The translations under genes and the position numbers were made by a program. Below are positions 27,512 through 36,284 of a stretch of DNA of 64,000 nt, in pieces. The notes beneath the pieces were generated by a model. The model ran no database searches. It was given only the letters and a program-made list of their open reading frames with translations, and was not told the DNA's origin. Location of the stretch: positions 89,743 to 153,742 of the forward strand of contig NZ_FMTT01000008.1 of the NCBI RefSeq assembly GCF_900100345.1, in the 5' to 3' direction. Position 1 is the stretch's first letter. Each line of letters starts with the position of its first letter. This stretch comes from Paenibacillus tianmuensis. GTDB taxonomy: Bacteria > Bacillota > Bacilli > Paenibacillales > NBRC-103111.

Positions 27512-27831
27512 AAAAATTCCTCCTTGAATACACTGTAATGATATGGAATAACGGCTAATGTACAACCCTTCCGTCTTTTGTGCCGTGCCTGACTGTATTT
27601 CCTTTCCATTGTATCAAAAGCGCCGGCATTTGCCATGCTCTCTTTGTCCCGCAGCACGTGTCCGCCCCGAAACGAAGCGGGCAGCCTTGCCAGCCGCATC
27701 GTATGAGGTTCGCTGCTCGTTCTGGCGCCGATCGGACCGATCATTCATGTCCCCGTCCCTGGCCGGTCCGAGGCGAAATAACGCGCCTTTCTCAACGGTT
27801 CGTCCAACATTTACTTTTTTTCCGAGAGTTG

Positions 27832-27840
27832 TGTTATAAT
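27832..27840 (+). promoter_or_regulatory. Extended -10 promoter of rnjA
   Basis: TGTTATAAT is an extended -10 element about 75 bp before the rnjA start. The -35 is weak (TACTTT at 17 nt). The remaining 27512-27831 shows no gene; it also holds the promoter of the divergent hydrolase by position. Confidence 0.5.
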
Positions 27841-27915
27841 AAAGGCAAGTGACTGGTTCGGATCTTTTGAGTTTGATTTGTATGTTCGTCGTCAATTCCA
27901 TCGAGGAGGTTTAAC

Positions 27916-29589
27916 TTGGCTAGTTCAGAAAAAAAGTTGTCCATTTTTGCCTTGGGCGGCGTAGGCGAAATTGGCAAAAACATGTATGTGGTACAATACG
28001 CAGACGACATTGTTGTCATTGATTGTGGTTCGAAATTTCCGGATGTGGAGCTGCCCGGCATCGATATTATCGTACCGGATATTTCCTATCTGATTGAGAA
28101 CCGGAATAAAGTCAGGGCGCTCGTCATTACGCACGGTCATGAGGATCATATTGGCGGGTTGCCTTATATCCTCAAGCAGCTCAACATACCCATCTATACG
28201 AGCAAACTGACGATGGGACTTATTGAAGGAAAATTAAAAGAACACGGGCTGTTGGGTTCAACGGAACGGGTGTTAATTCATGCTGATTCCGTATTAAAGT
28301 TCGGAACAATTGTCGCTTCGTTCTTCAAAACGAATCACAGCATTCCGGACAGCCTTGGGGTCGTGCTTGATACCCCTGAAGGCGCCGTCGTTCACACCGG
28401 CGATTTTAAATTCGACCAAACGCCTGTTAACGGCCAATATGCGGACCTTCACCGCATGTCGGATATTGGCAAAAAAGGCGTTCTCGCCCTGCTATCCGAG
28501 AGCACAAATGCGGAACGTCCAGGGTTCACCCCTTCAGAGAAAAGCGTCGGCGGCAATCTGGAGGACGTATTCCGGACCTCACGTCAGCGCGTGATCGTGT
28601 CCACCTTTGCCTCCAATGTGCACAGGCTTCAGCAGGTCATCGAAGCGGCTATCGCTTCGAATCGGAAGCTGGTCGTCATCGGACGCAGCATGGTCAATAT
28701 GATTACCATCGCCTCCGAGCTCGGTTATCTGAACATTCCGGACGGTATGCTGATCGAGCCGAACGAAGTGAATAAATACGCGGCCGACCGTATCGCTATT
28801 CTGTCTACGGGCAGTCAGGGCGAACCGATGTCGGCGCTGACCCGCATGGCCCGCTCGAACCACAAGCAGGTGGAAATTCTCCCCGGGGACACGGTTATTA
28901 TTTCGGCCACGCCCATTCCGGGGAACGAAAGAAATATCGGACGGACGGTCGACGAGCTGTTCCGTCTCGGTGCCCACGTCATCTATGGCTCCGGTACACT
29001 GACGGGTATGCACGTTTCCGGACATGCCAGCCAGGAAGAATTGAAGCTGATGATCAATCTGATGCGTCCGAAATTTTTCATCCCGATTCACGGGGAATAC
29101 CGGATGCTTCGTCAGCACAGCACGCTGGCGCAAGCCGTCGGCGTCGACCCGGCCAACATCTTCATCGTCGACAACGGCGAAGTCGTTGAAATCCAGAACG
29201 GCGCGGCCCGCAAACGCGGAAAAGTTCCGGCAGGCAACACGCTTATCGACGGCTTAGGCGTCGGTGACGTCGGAAACATCGTCCTACGGGACCGCAAGCA
29301 TTTGTCTCAAGACGGCATCCTGATTGTTGTCGTTTCAATCAGCAAACAGGAAGGCAAGATCCTCTCCGGACCCGACATCATCTCCCGCGGCTTTGTTTAT
29401 GTCCGCGAATCGGAAGGCTTGCTCGACGAGGCAAGCCGCATAGTGTCCAATACGATCAACAAATTAACTCACGAGAATGAGAACCAATGGTCTACGATAA
29501 AATCAAATGTAAAAGATGCGCTTGGACGATTCTTATATGAGCGAACCAGAAGAAAGCCGATGATTCTTCCCATTATTATGGAAGTTTGA
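27916..29589 (+). CDS. rnjA: Ribonuclease J1
   Basis: Metallo-beta-lactamase/beta-CASP RNase with 5'-exonuclease and endonuclease activity, central to mRNA turnover and 16S rRNA maturation in Firmicutes. 557 residues. The zinc motif HGHEDHIGGLP is near residue 74, VHTGDFKFD near 160, and the beta-CASP motif region HVSGHASQEE and IPIHGEYRM near 370-395. The TTG start at 27916 (Met-Ala-Ser-Ser-Glu) is supported by GAGGAGG 6-7 nt upstream. RnjB is not in the window. Confidence 0.97.
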   Translation: MASSEKKLSIFALGGVGEIGKNMYVVQYADDIVVIDCGSKFPDVELPGIDIIVPDISYLIENRNKVRALVITHGHEDHIGGLPYILKQLNIPIYTSKLTMGLIEGKLKEHGLLGSTERVLIHADSVLKFGTIVASFFKTNHSIPDSLGVVLDTPEGAVVHTGDFKFDQTPVNGQYADLHRMSDIGKKGVLALLSESTNAERPGFTPSEKSVGGNLEDVFRTSRQRVIVSTFASNVHRLQQVIEAAIASNRKLVVIGRSMVNMITIASELGYLNIPDGMLIEPNEVNKYAADRIAILSTGSQGEPMSALTRMARSNHKQVEILPGDTVIISATPIPGNERNIGRTVDELFRLGAHVIYGSGTLTGMHVSGHASQEELKLMINLMRPKFFIPIHGEYRMLRQHSTLAQAVGVDPANIFIVDNGEVVEIQNGAARKRGKVPAGNTLIDGLGVGDVGNIVLRDRKHLSQDGILIVVVSISKQEGKILSGPDIISRGFVYVRESEGLLDEASRIVSNTINKLTHENENQWSTIKSNVKDALGRFLYERTRRKPMILPIIMEV

Positions 29590-29623
29590 TCGAACCAAAC
29601 CAACCAGTCCACTTACAACGAGC

Positions 29624-29660
29624 AAATACCCTCTATCCTTTGCGGGATGAGGGTATTTTT
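29624..29660 (+). terminator. Terminator after rnjA
   Basis: AAATACCCTCTATCC pairs with GGGATGAGGGTATTT, with a mismatch, followed by TTTTTT. Confidence 0.85.
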
Positions 29661-29781
29661 TGTCGGGTATAATTCGTCCGTGCCTGTGAACGGACTTTGG
29701 CTTTTAACTTTTGCATAAGGTTGGAAGTACACTGAGATGAACTTTTAAGAAATACTTTCGAGTTCATTGCCTCGTTATTGC

Positions 29782-30222
29782 TTATTCTTTGTTCTTCAGA
29801 AAATCTGCGGGGACAATAAATCCGTTTATGGATACCAAATTGTTAAACGGATTGTTTTGCTGCGACCTTTTCGTTGCAAATTCGTCATTAAAATAGCCCA
29901 TTTTGAACATATCGCGTATTGACTTCGATTTTTGTGAAGTTGTACTTTGAGCAGTGCCGAAATATCCGCATATATCATGAACCGATACGTAAGGCTCAAA
30001 GTTTTTGTCGAACAAAAAGTTGACTGTTCCAATCGCATGAATAATTCCTGCCGCCCAAACCTCCAGCTTGCCCGTCATAAACGGAACCGTCCGCTTGCGC
30101 CCCAGCTTTTCTACCATTTTGCACGACAGCTGCTCGTAATCTTCATCCAGATATTGTTCGCAAAAGCCCTTCACCAGTTGCAGCAATTGTTCCTTCTTTT
30201 CAAGCATCTTCGGATCCTTCAT
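29782..30222 (-). CDS. DUF6398 domain-containing protein
   Basis: 146-residue soluble protein matching the DUF6398 pattern: a region with CEQYLDEDYEQL, KLGRKRTVPF, then WAAGIIHAIGTVNFLFDK and a helix-turn-helix-like segment with FGTAQSTTSQKSKSIRDM. The last part looks like a small HTH that could bind DNA. The function is unknown. GGAGGAGAAG precedes the ATG at 30222. It is single and on the opposite strand from its neighbours. I am fairly sure of the family, not of any role. Confidence 0.7.
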   Translation of the reverse strand: MKDPKMLEKKEQLLQLVKGFCEQYLDEDYEQLSCKMVEKLGRKRTVPFMTGKLEVWAAGIIHAIGTVNFLFDKNFEPYVSVHDICGYFGTAQSTTSQKSKSIRDMFKMGYFNDEFATKRSQQNNPFNNLVSINGFIVPADFLKNKE

Positions 30223-30537
30223 CTTCTCCTCCTAAGGGTATGACCTGCCACTTTAAAAAAGGGGGCCTTTCCGCCAATCCCATATGCCTCGTAAACTGGA
30301 AAGCCTTGTTCGCTTCCTCTGCCGGAATCGCCCGCATTGGGTATGGAGAGCAACACATACTGATCGGGAAACAATTCTCAGACTTGCTGTCATTTCATTG
30401 CCGAATCCCTCCTACAGTAATTCCTGAATCTATTTTACCACAATTTGAGTGGAATTCGTGCGAATCACTACCCTATTCATCTCTCTTTTAACGTTTATGC
30501 TATAATGAAATAAGGACAACCAAGCGAGGTGAAGCCG
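30223..30537. other. Intergenic region between the DUF6398 gene and the small conserved gene
   Basis: Contains an extended -10 TGCTATAAT at about 30497-30505 for the plus-strand gene. A 51-codon minus-strand frame ending in ATGA at the DUF6398 start has no ribosome site and was not accepted as a gene. Nothing else was recognised. Confidence 0.4.
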
Positions 30538-30798
30538 ATGAAATGGAGAGAAATTACCGAATTGCATCCGGGTCGTTTTGTATTGGTGGAGGCCATCAAA
30601 GTAAGCTCCAATAACCGTGTACGCCAGTTGGAGGATATGGCGGTGATTCAGGATTACGACAATCCGCAAGAAGCGTGGAACGGGTACAAGTATTTGCACA
30701 AGCTGCATCCGACACCTGAATTGTACGTATTCCACACCAGCCGAAGTGATGTAGAGGTGGTTGAAGAGTTCTTCTCAGGGGTAAGGCTGCAGTCATGA
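30538..30798 (+). CDS. Small conserved protein paired with a retropepsin-like gene
   Basis: 86 residues (MKWREITELHPGRFV…). It is one of the small proteins often encoded directly upstream of retropepsin-like aspartic proteases in Firmicutes. There are no membrane segments; the composition is acidic and aromatic, with the core IQDYDNPQEAWNGY. The ATG at 30538 is preceded by GAGGTG; a GTG at 30529 would erase that site. Its stop overlaps the next start (ATGA), giving translational coupling to the broken protease gene. Function unknown. Confidence 0.65.
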   Translation: MKWREITELHPGRFVLVEAIKVSSNNRVRQLEDMAVIQDYDNPQEAWNGYKYLHKLHPTPELYVFHTSRSDVEVVEEFFSGVRLQS

Positions 30799-30970
30799 AG
30801 ATACAACTCCAGCACGGCTTGCCTATTATCTCCCTGACTTTAACCCACGACAATCAATCTATTGTTTTAAAGAACGTTCTATTTGATACTGGGCATAGAT
30901 TTTATGATAAGAGCCAAGTGTAAAGCCGACTTTGAAACAATGGAAATTAAGATAGCAAAAACAAGCGATG
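30795..30970 (+). pseudogene. Retropepsin-like aspartic protease, internally deleted
   Basis: The frame starting at 30795 reads 32 residues of a retropepsin-like protein up to the catalytic motif LFDTG, then a frameshifted tail to TAA at 30923. In the shifted frame, from about 30883, the sequence reads LILGIDFMIRAKC then ADFETMEI, which is what the C-terminal LGxDF-M region of the same family looks like. The two halves meet at GATACTGG, a string that could encode both Asp-Thr-Gly and Ile-Leu-Gly depending on frame. The middle of the gene, about 60-70 residues, appears deleted by recombination between short repeats. Confidence 0.6.
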
Positions 30971-31003
30971 CTGACCATCAACATCGCTTGTTTTTGCTAT
31001 CTT
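30949..31003 (+). terminator. Perfect 22-bp inverted repeat, probable terminator
   Basis: AAGATAGCAAAAACAAGCGA… (30949-30970) is the exact reverse complement of 30982-31003, with an 11-nt loop. Each arm carries an A5 or T5 run rather than a tail. It is unusually long and perfect for a terminator. Confidence 0.55.
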
Positions 31004-31163
31004 ATGAGAAAGTTTCAGTTTTTTCTTCACAGATCATCATCCAAAAACCCAATAAAATCAACGCTTCACGCTAAGTTCCACCGAAAACCAAATAGCCCTC
31101 TTCCCGCGCTTCCCCGTAAGGAAAGCGGAAAAAGAAGGCTGGTGTGGTTGCTTCGCGAATGCT

Positions 31164-31388
31164 TTAAATCTGCAGTTCCCCAAGCTTGATCAACTCGACA
31201 ACTGCTTGCGAACGGCCTTTGACATTTAACTTTTGCATGACGTTGGAAATATGGTTACGGACTGTCTTTTCGCTAATAAACAGCTGCTGTGCGATATCTT
31301 TTGTCGTTTTGTCCTGCACAAGCAGTTCAAAGACCTCACGTTCGCGATTGGTGAGCAAAAATTTACTTTTGTGATCGCTGCCTTTCAA
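31164..31388 (-). CDS. gerE: Spore germination transcription regulator GerE
   Basis: 74-residue LuxR-type helix-turn-helix protein, the same length as B. subtilis GerE, the last mother-cell regulator of coat genes acting with sigma-K. The sequence LLTNREREVFELLVQDKTT, then LFISEKTVRNHISN and VKGRSQAVVELIKLGEL, is nearly identical to known GerE. It lacks a receiver domain, as expected. The neighbouring mannosidase is on the same strand but 118 bp away and not obviously linked. Confidence 0.97.
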   Translation of the reverse strand: MKGSDHKSKFLLTNREREVFELLVQDKTTKDIAQQLFISEKTVRNHISNVMQKLNVKGRSQAVVELIKLGELQI

Positions 31389-31506
31389 AGTGTCACCCCT
31401 CCTTGCCCGGGTTTTGGTTTCATTACAAGGTCTAGGGATACAGTCAAATTCAGTTTATGAAAGGCAGCACTTGCTGGTGCGTTTGCACTTAAAAATGGGC
31501 TTCGCG

Positions 31507-34500
31507 CTACGCTTTCAGAGCGATCCGCAGCGTCTTGATCTCGTACGGCTTCATGAACAACTTAAGCTCATGCGAACTATGCTCCACCGCTTGCGGCTGC
31601 TCCTCCATCAGGTTCGTCTCTTCCACGGAAACGAACTCTCCGATCCGCGCATCCGCGCCAAACCGGACGTCTCCCCGAATGCCACCGTACTCGTACAAGC
31701 GGACGATGAAGGTCTCGTCGTCTTCGGCTTTTTTGACGGTATCGATCATGACATGGGAGCCATCGACGCGGAACAGTCCCAACTGCTCAGGAAGTCCGTC
31801 CGTATGCGCCGCTCCGTTCAACTGCACCGGAAGTAGCGGCATGTTGAGCTCGCACGCCTGACGGTGCGTGTCCGCCTCCAGCCAACCGTTTTTATGCGGA
31901 TAAAGTGAATACGTAAATTCATGCAGCCCTTGATCGGCTTCCGGATCGGGCGATACCGCCGACTTAATGAGACTGAGACGCAGCACATGATTGCGGATAT
32001 CATGGCCGTACTTGCAATCGTTCAGCAGGCTGACGCCGTAGCCCCCTTCGGACAGATCGACCCAGCGCTGCGCCACCGTTTCGAATCGCGCCCAATCCCA
32101 GCTCGTGTTCCAGTGCGTCGGCCGTTCCACGTTGCCGAATTGGATCTCGTACGTCGCCTTCGTCGACCGCACGTCGACCGGAAACGCTGCCTTGAGCAGG
32201 TGCTGCTTCTCGTGCCAGTCAACCCGGGTGCAAAAATCGATTCGCGGATGGTCGCGGTACAGCGTCATTTTCTGCTCGATGACGGAGCGGTGGTAACGCC
32301 ATACGAGCTTAAGCACGGCACGCAGCGGCCCCTGCTCCTCCACGACGGCTTCGGTCAGCTCCTCAACGGTCCAGCTCTTCTCTTGATAGTAGATGTCGAT
32401 ATCCCAAGCGTCGTGCGCCATCGGCTTATCTTCGAATACCTGCAGCACGTTGGCCGCTTCTCCCGGCTTGAGCACTTCCCGCGCGTTCCGCTTATCGTAC
32501 AAAGATACGATCTGGCCGCTGCCGTTAAGCTCTATCCGGTAAAAAGGCGTCTCCAACAGCCGTTCGCCGATGCTCCACTCGTCGCCGTTTGCCGCCGAAG
32601 CACTGTTCGTGCTTTTGCCGATGATGGTCGTATAGCCTAATGAAGGAACGTTCGGCGTATGAACGAGCATCGAGACGGGCTGTCCGTCGGCGCCGCGAAC
32701 AAGCTGATTTTCCAGCGCTTCGCCGCTTGGCAAAGACCACGCTAACTGCTCGGCAGAAGCTGGAAGGGCGTCCAAAGGAATTTCCACAAGCGCCGACCGT
32801 TCCCAGCCTAACGGGTTGATCACCCGATAACCGACAACCTCTTCCGCAGCAATAACTCCGTCTTGCCCGCTACCGCCTGCAATCGCCTGAGTACCTTGTT
32901 CCAAAGCCGCGACCGCCAGTTGTTCCGCTTCCGCGTACTCTTCCCGGCTGTCCTCATATACTTCGCCGATCGAGGAGCCTGGGATAATATCGTGGAACTG
33001 GTTGCGAAGCGTAATGATCCAGCTCTTCTGCAGCGTTTCAACCGGATACGCATGCTCGCCGTTCAGCAGCATCGCAAGGCTGTTGACGAATTCCGCTTGG
33101 TGCAGCAGCGCCTCCATCCGGCGGTTCATCCGCTTGTTGTAGGCTTGCGACGTATACGTGCCGCGGTGGTATTCCAGGTACAGCTCCCCGTCCCATAACG
33201 GCAGGCGCGGGTGATCGGATACCCGGTCATCGAGCGCTTCGAAAAACTCCTCCACCCGGCCTTGGCGTACCTGCGGCATCGCCGGCATGTCCTCGAAGCG
33301 CCGCACCGCCTCCAGCATGTCGCGCGTCGGTCCGCCGCCTCCATCGCCCCATCCGTAGGCGAGCAGCAGTTGGTCGTTCAGTTCCTTTTGCCGGTAGTTG
33401 TCCCACAGCCCCTGTACGCTGGACGCGGTCACGTTGCCGTTGTAGGTGTAGTACCAGCTGCCGTCGTTGTTGGGCGTCGTAATAAAATGAGTCAGCAGTT
33501 CCGTACCGTCGATGCCCCGCCAATGGAACGTATCGTGCGGGAAGCGGTTATATTGGCTCCAGCTGATTTTGGTCGTCATAAAGTAATCGATGCCGGCCTT
33601 CTTCAAAATTTGCGGCAGCGCCCAGCTGTAGCCGAACACGTCGGGCAGCCACAAAATCCGGTTGTCCACGCCGAACTCTTCGCGGAAAAACCGCTTGCCG
33701 TACAGCAGCTGCCGGACGAGCGATTCGCCGGAAGGGATGTTGCAATCCGACTCAAGCCACATCGCTCCGGACGCTTCCCAGCGGTTCTCTGCGACGCGCC
33801 GCTTGATTTTCTCGTAGATGGCCGGATAGTCTTCCTTCAAATAAGCGTAAAGCTGCGGCTGGGATTGGAAAAAGATATATTCCGGATAGCGGTCCATCAG
33901 CTGCAGCACGGTCGACCAAGAGCGGCCGGATTTCTCGCGCGTATGTTTCAATCTCCACAGCCAAGCGACGTCGATATGGCAATGTCCGACCGCCGTTACC
34001 TGAGGCCGTTCCCCGCGCGGCAGCTCTTCCAGCCGCTGCTTGAGCAGCGCCAAAGCCTGTTCCGCCGCAGCGTAAAAACCGTCCGAGCCCGGCGCGCGCC
34101 AATCCAGCAGCCGGAACGCATCGTCGAGCGCCGACAGCATGCCATGCTTCTCGTTGCTGCGGTCCTCCAGGCAGCGCACCGCTTGCAGCACATGCAGCGC
34201 CGTATAGTACAGGTCGTCCGTGGCCGGGTCCAGCCAAGCGAGATCCAACTCGTCGATCCGGTGATCGAACGGCTGATGTCCCGCATCCGGCGGCGTCAGG
34301 CCGCTCCAGGCTTGAATGAGCAGCTCCGTGCCGCCCTTATTGACGGCTTCAGCCGGGATAAACAGCTCCCCATGGTTCCGGTCCAGCGCCTGCGCCGGCT
34401 CCCCGTCCAAATAAGCAAGCGCCTCGTAGCCGCTGCAATTGCCCCCGCCCGTGTTGCCGAGCCGGATCAGACCTACGACGTCCCGATCCTTCCATGCCTC

Positions 34501-34713
34501 CGGAAACGTCAGCGCACTCACGAACCAAGCGGTCTGGTCGCGTCCTCCCCAACGGATGCCGACCGATACCGGTGTTCCGGCTTGCTCCCGAGCCTCCTGC
34601 GGGGAAGATGCTTGCTCCACAATGCGAATATCGGTCAACGGGAAGCGATCCCGGTATCTGGCGTGCGCCAATTCGTTAATGCGACGCTCCAGCTTTTCTT
34701 CTACAAATCTCAT
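31507..34713 (-). CDS. Alpha-mannosidase, glycoside hydrolase family 38
   Basis: 1068-residue cytoplasmic GH38 enzyme hydrolysing alpha-mannosides. The catalytic domain starts with the zinc motif GHCHIDVAWLW (about residue 244) and has the nucleophile Asp in LPDVFGYSWALPQ (about 356). The C-terminal beta domains follow with HDIIPGSS, then the galactose-mutarotase-like fold. No signal peptide. AAGGAG lies 6-7 nt before the ATG. A divergent-class regulator of the GntR/LacI type lies upstream on the same strand behind a terminator, so regulation by it is plausible. Confidence 0.93.
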   Translation of the reverse strand: MRFVEEKLERRINELAHARYRDRFPLTDIRIVEQASSPQEAREQAGTPVSVGIRWGGRDQTAWFVSALTFPEAWKDRDVVGLIRLGNTGGGNCSGYEALAYLDGEPAQALDRNHGELFIPAEAVNKGGTELLIQAWSGLTPPDAGHQPFDHRIDELDLAWLDPATDDLYYTALHVLQAVRCLEDRSNEKHGMLSALDDAFRLLDWRAPGSDGFYAAAEQALALLKQRLEELPRGERPQVTAVGHCHIDVAWLWRLKHTREKSGRSWSTVLQLMDRYPEYIFFQSQPQLYAYLKEDYPAIYEKIKRRVAENRWEASGAMWLESDCNIPSGESLVRQLLYGKRFFREEFGVDNRILWLPDVFGYSWALPQILKKAGIDYFMTTKISWSQYNRFPHDTFHWRGIDGTELLTHFITTPNNDGSWYYTYNGNVTASSVQGLWDNYRQKELNDQLLLAYGWGDGGGGPTRDMLEAVRRFEDMPAMPQVRQGRVEEFFEALDDRVSDHPRLPLWDGELYLEYHRGTYTSQAYNKRMNRRMEALLHQAEFVNSLAMLLNGEHAYPVETLQKSWIITLRNQFHDIIPGSSIGEVYEDSREEYAEAEQLAVAALEQGTQAIAGGSGQDGVIAAEEVVGYRVINPLGWERSALVEIPLDALPASAEQLAWSLPSGEALENQLVRGADGQPVSMLVHTPNVPSLGYTTIIGKSTNSASAANGDEWSIGERLLETPFYRIELNGSGQIVSLYDKRNAREVLKPGEAANVLQVFEDKPMAHDAWDIDIYYQEKSWTVEELTEAVVEEQGPLRAVLKLVWRYHRSVIEQKMTLYRDHPRIDFCTRVDWHEKQHLLKAAFPVDVRSTKATYEIQFGNVERPTHWNTSWDWARFETVAQRWVDLSEGGYGVSLLNDCKYGHDIRNHVLRLSLIKSAVSPDPEADQGLHEFTYSLYPHKNGWLEADTHRQACELNMPLLPVQLNGAAHTDGLPEQLGLFRVDGSHVMIDTVKKAEDDETFIVRLYEYGGIRGDVRFGADARIGEFVSVEETNLMEEQPQAVEHSSHELKLFMKPYEIKTLRIALKA

Positions 34714-34826
34714 GTCCGATCTCCTTTTCTATCGCTAAGATATACCTCCAATGTACGATATATCAAATATATTATCAATATGCATATTTGCTATAAAATT
34801 TAAACGATGCGCACGGCAAAAAGCCC

Positions 34827-34849
34827 CCGCCAAGCGTACTTCTTGGCGG
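34827..34849 (-). terminator. Terminator after the GntR/LacI-type regulator
   Basis: CCGCCAAG (34827-34834) pairs with CTTGGCGG (34842-34849). On the minus strand it is followed by GGGCTTTTT. Confidence 0.8.
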
Positions 34850-34936
34850 AGACTTGCAGACGCAGCATGATTATAAGGACAGCTATTATAGTAAAGTTCC
34901 GCTCCGCAGCGCAATCTGCCACGGATTCTCTAAAAG

Positions 34937-36127
34937 CTAGGACGGTTTAACCGGGCCGGTCGAGCCTCTTACGACAAGCTCCGGTCTTAAGATGATTTTC
35001 GTATACTGCCCGTTGTCCTTGTTCTGCGGGCGATCCAGCAGCCGGATCAAAATTTCCGCGGCTTGGCTTCCGATCTCTCCTTCCGATTGGGCAACGTGCG
35101 TATACCGTCCGGGCTCTTCCAGCCCCGGGGAAGGATCGTCGAACGTCAGGATGGACAGATCGTCGGGCACGCGAAGCCCGAGCCGCCGGGACAGGATCGC
35201 TAGATGAATGCCGAGCTTCGCGTTCAGCGCGATATAAGCCGTGGCCGTGTTGCTCTGCAAATGCCGGTACAGCGGGTGCTGCTCGTCCAGCCGGACATCG
35301 TCGATCCGAAAGTCCGTCAAGATCAGCGAAGGATCGATCATCGCGCCTTGCTCTTTCAGCACCTCCATGTACCCGGCGATTCGCTCGTCTACGGATACGG
35401 TCGGCAGCGGCGAGTCCGAGCAAATTGCGATTTTCCGGTGCCCGAGCTCCCACAGATGCGAGACGGCCAATTTGGCGCCAAGCGCACTGTCCGAACAAAC
35501 GAAATTCGTCTCCACCCCGGGCAAGTAGCGGTCGATTAATACGAACGGAAACTTGTTGATTTTGAGCGCCAATATTTCTTCGTTATACATCTCCGCATCG
35601 ACCGGGAAAATAATCAAGCCGACCGCCCCCATGCGGGTCAGCTCGACGATCGCTTCCCGCTCCCTCTCCTTGGAATTGTGCGTCAGGACGGTAGCCAGAT
35701 AATAGCCGGTATCGTTCAGCGTGCTCACGATTCCCTGCACCAGCCGCAGCGCGAAATAATCGGCTATGGACGGGATGAGGAGACCGATCATTCTGCGTAC
35801 TGCGCCCGCCGTCCGGTCGGCTTGGGAAGCGGCGGCAGGGCCCTGTACTCCCGTCACGTCCGGCCTACCGTTCGCTTGAGCTTGAGGGCTGATCGAAGCG
35901 CCCTCTCCGCTGCCGACGAAGCTGCCGCGTCCGGGAATGCGGTAAATCCACCCGTCCTTGGCGAGCTGGGCAAGCGCGTTGGCTACCGTAATCCGGCTCA
36001 CGTTGAACCTCGCGATCAGCTCTTTCTCGGAAGGAATCCGGTCCCCGTCGGCCAGTTTTCCGGAGGAAATGAGCTGCTTGAAGTGCTCCTGAATTTGCAC
36101 GTACAAGGGCTGTCTTTCACTTTGCAT
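34937..36127 (-). CDS. GntR-type HTH regulator with LacI-like sugar-binding domain
   Basis: 396 residues with the AraR-like architecture: a GntR winged helix (about 5-75, PSEKELIARFNVSRITVANAL) followed by a periplasmic-binding-protein-type effector domain (about 105-390, IGLLIPSIADYFALRLVQGI and ALNAKLGIHLAIL). It probably represses sugar genes until an inducer binds. The nearest target is the GH38 alpha-mannosidase just downstream, so a mannoside is a reasonable inducer guess. GAGGT precedes the ATG. Confidence 0.88.
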   Translation of the reverse strand: MQSERQPLYVQIQEHFKQLISSGKLADGDRIPSEKELIARFNVSRITVANALAQLAKDGWIYRIPGRGSFVGSGEGASISPQAQANGRPDVTGVQGPAAASQADRTAGAVRRMIGLLIPSIADYFALRLVQGIVSTLNDTGYYLATVLTHNSKEREREAIVELTRMGAVGLIIFPVDAEMYNEEILALKINKFPFVLIDRYLPGVETNFVCSDSALGAKLAVSHLWELGHRKIAICSDSPLPTVSVDERIAGYMEVLKEQGAMIDPSLILTDFRIDDVRLDEQHPLYRHLQSNTATAYIALNAKLGIHLAILSRRLGLRVPDDLSILTFDDPSPGLEEPGRYTHVAQSEGEIGSQAAEILIRLLDRPQNKDNGQYTKIILRPELVVRGSTGPVKPS

Positions 36128-36246
36128 GCGTCACGACCTCTGCTATCGATATTATCATTATGTCAATTATATCAATCCCTCGAAGGCGTGACAATCCATT
36201 CTAAGGACGCCAATCGATGCCCCGTTGCCTCCTGAAATTCAAAAAA

Positions 36247-36266
36247 GCGGGACCCTAAGGTCCCGC
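36247..36266 (-). terminator. Terminator after metNIQ
   Basis: GCGGGACC (36247-36254), the loop CTAA, and GGTCCCGC (36259-36266); six T follow on the minus strand. Confidence 0.9.
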
Positions 36267-36284
36267 TCAGCTTAGCGCTATAGC

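Noticed and set aside
30219..30371. 51-codon minus-strand frame ending in ATGA at the DUF6398 start
   Set aside because: No start codon with a ribosome site; the last codons are simply the ribosome site of the next gene.
30240..30491. 83-codon plus-strand frame between the DUF6398 gene and the small conserved gene
   Set aside because: No ribosome site, no recognisable domain, and it covers the promoter region.
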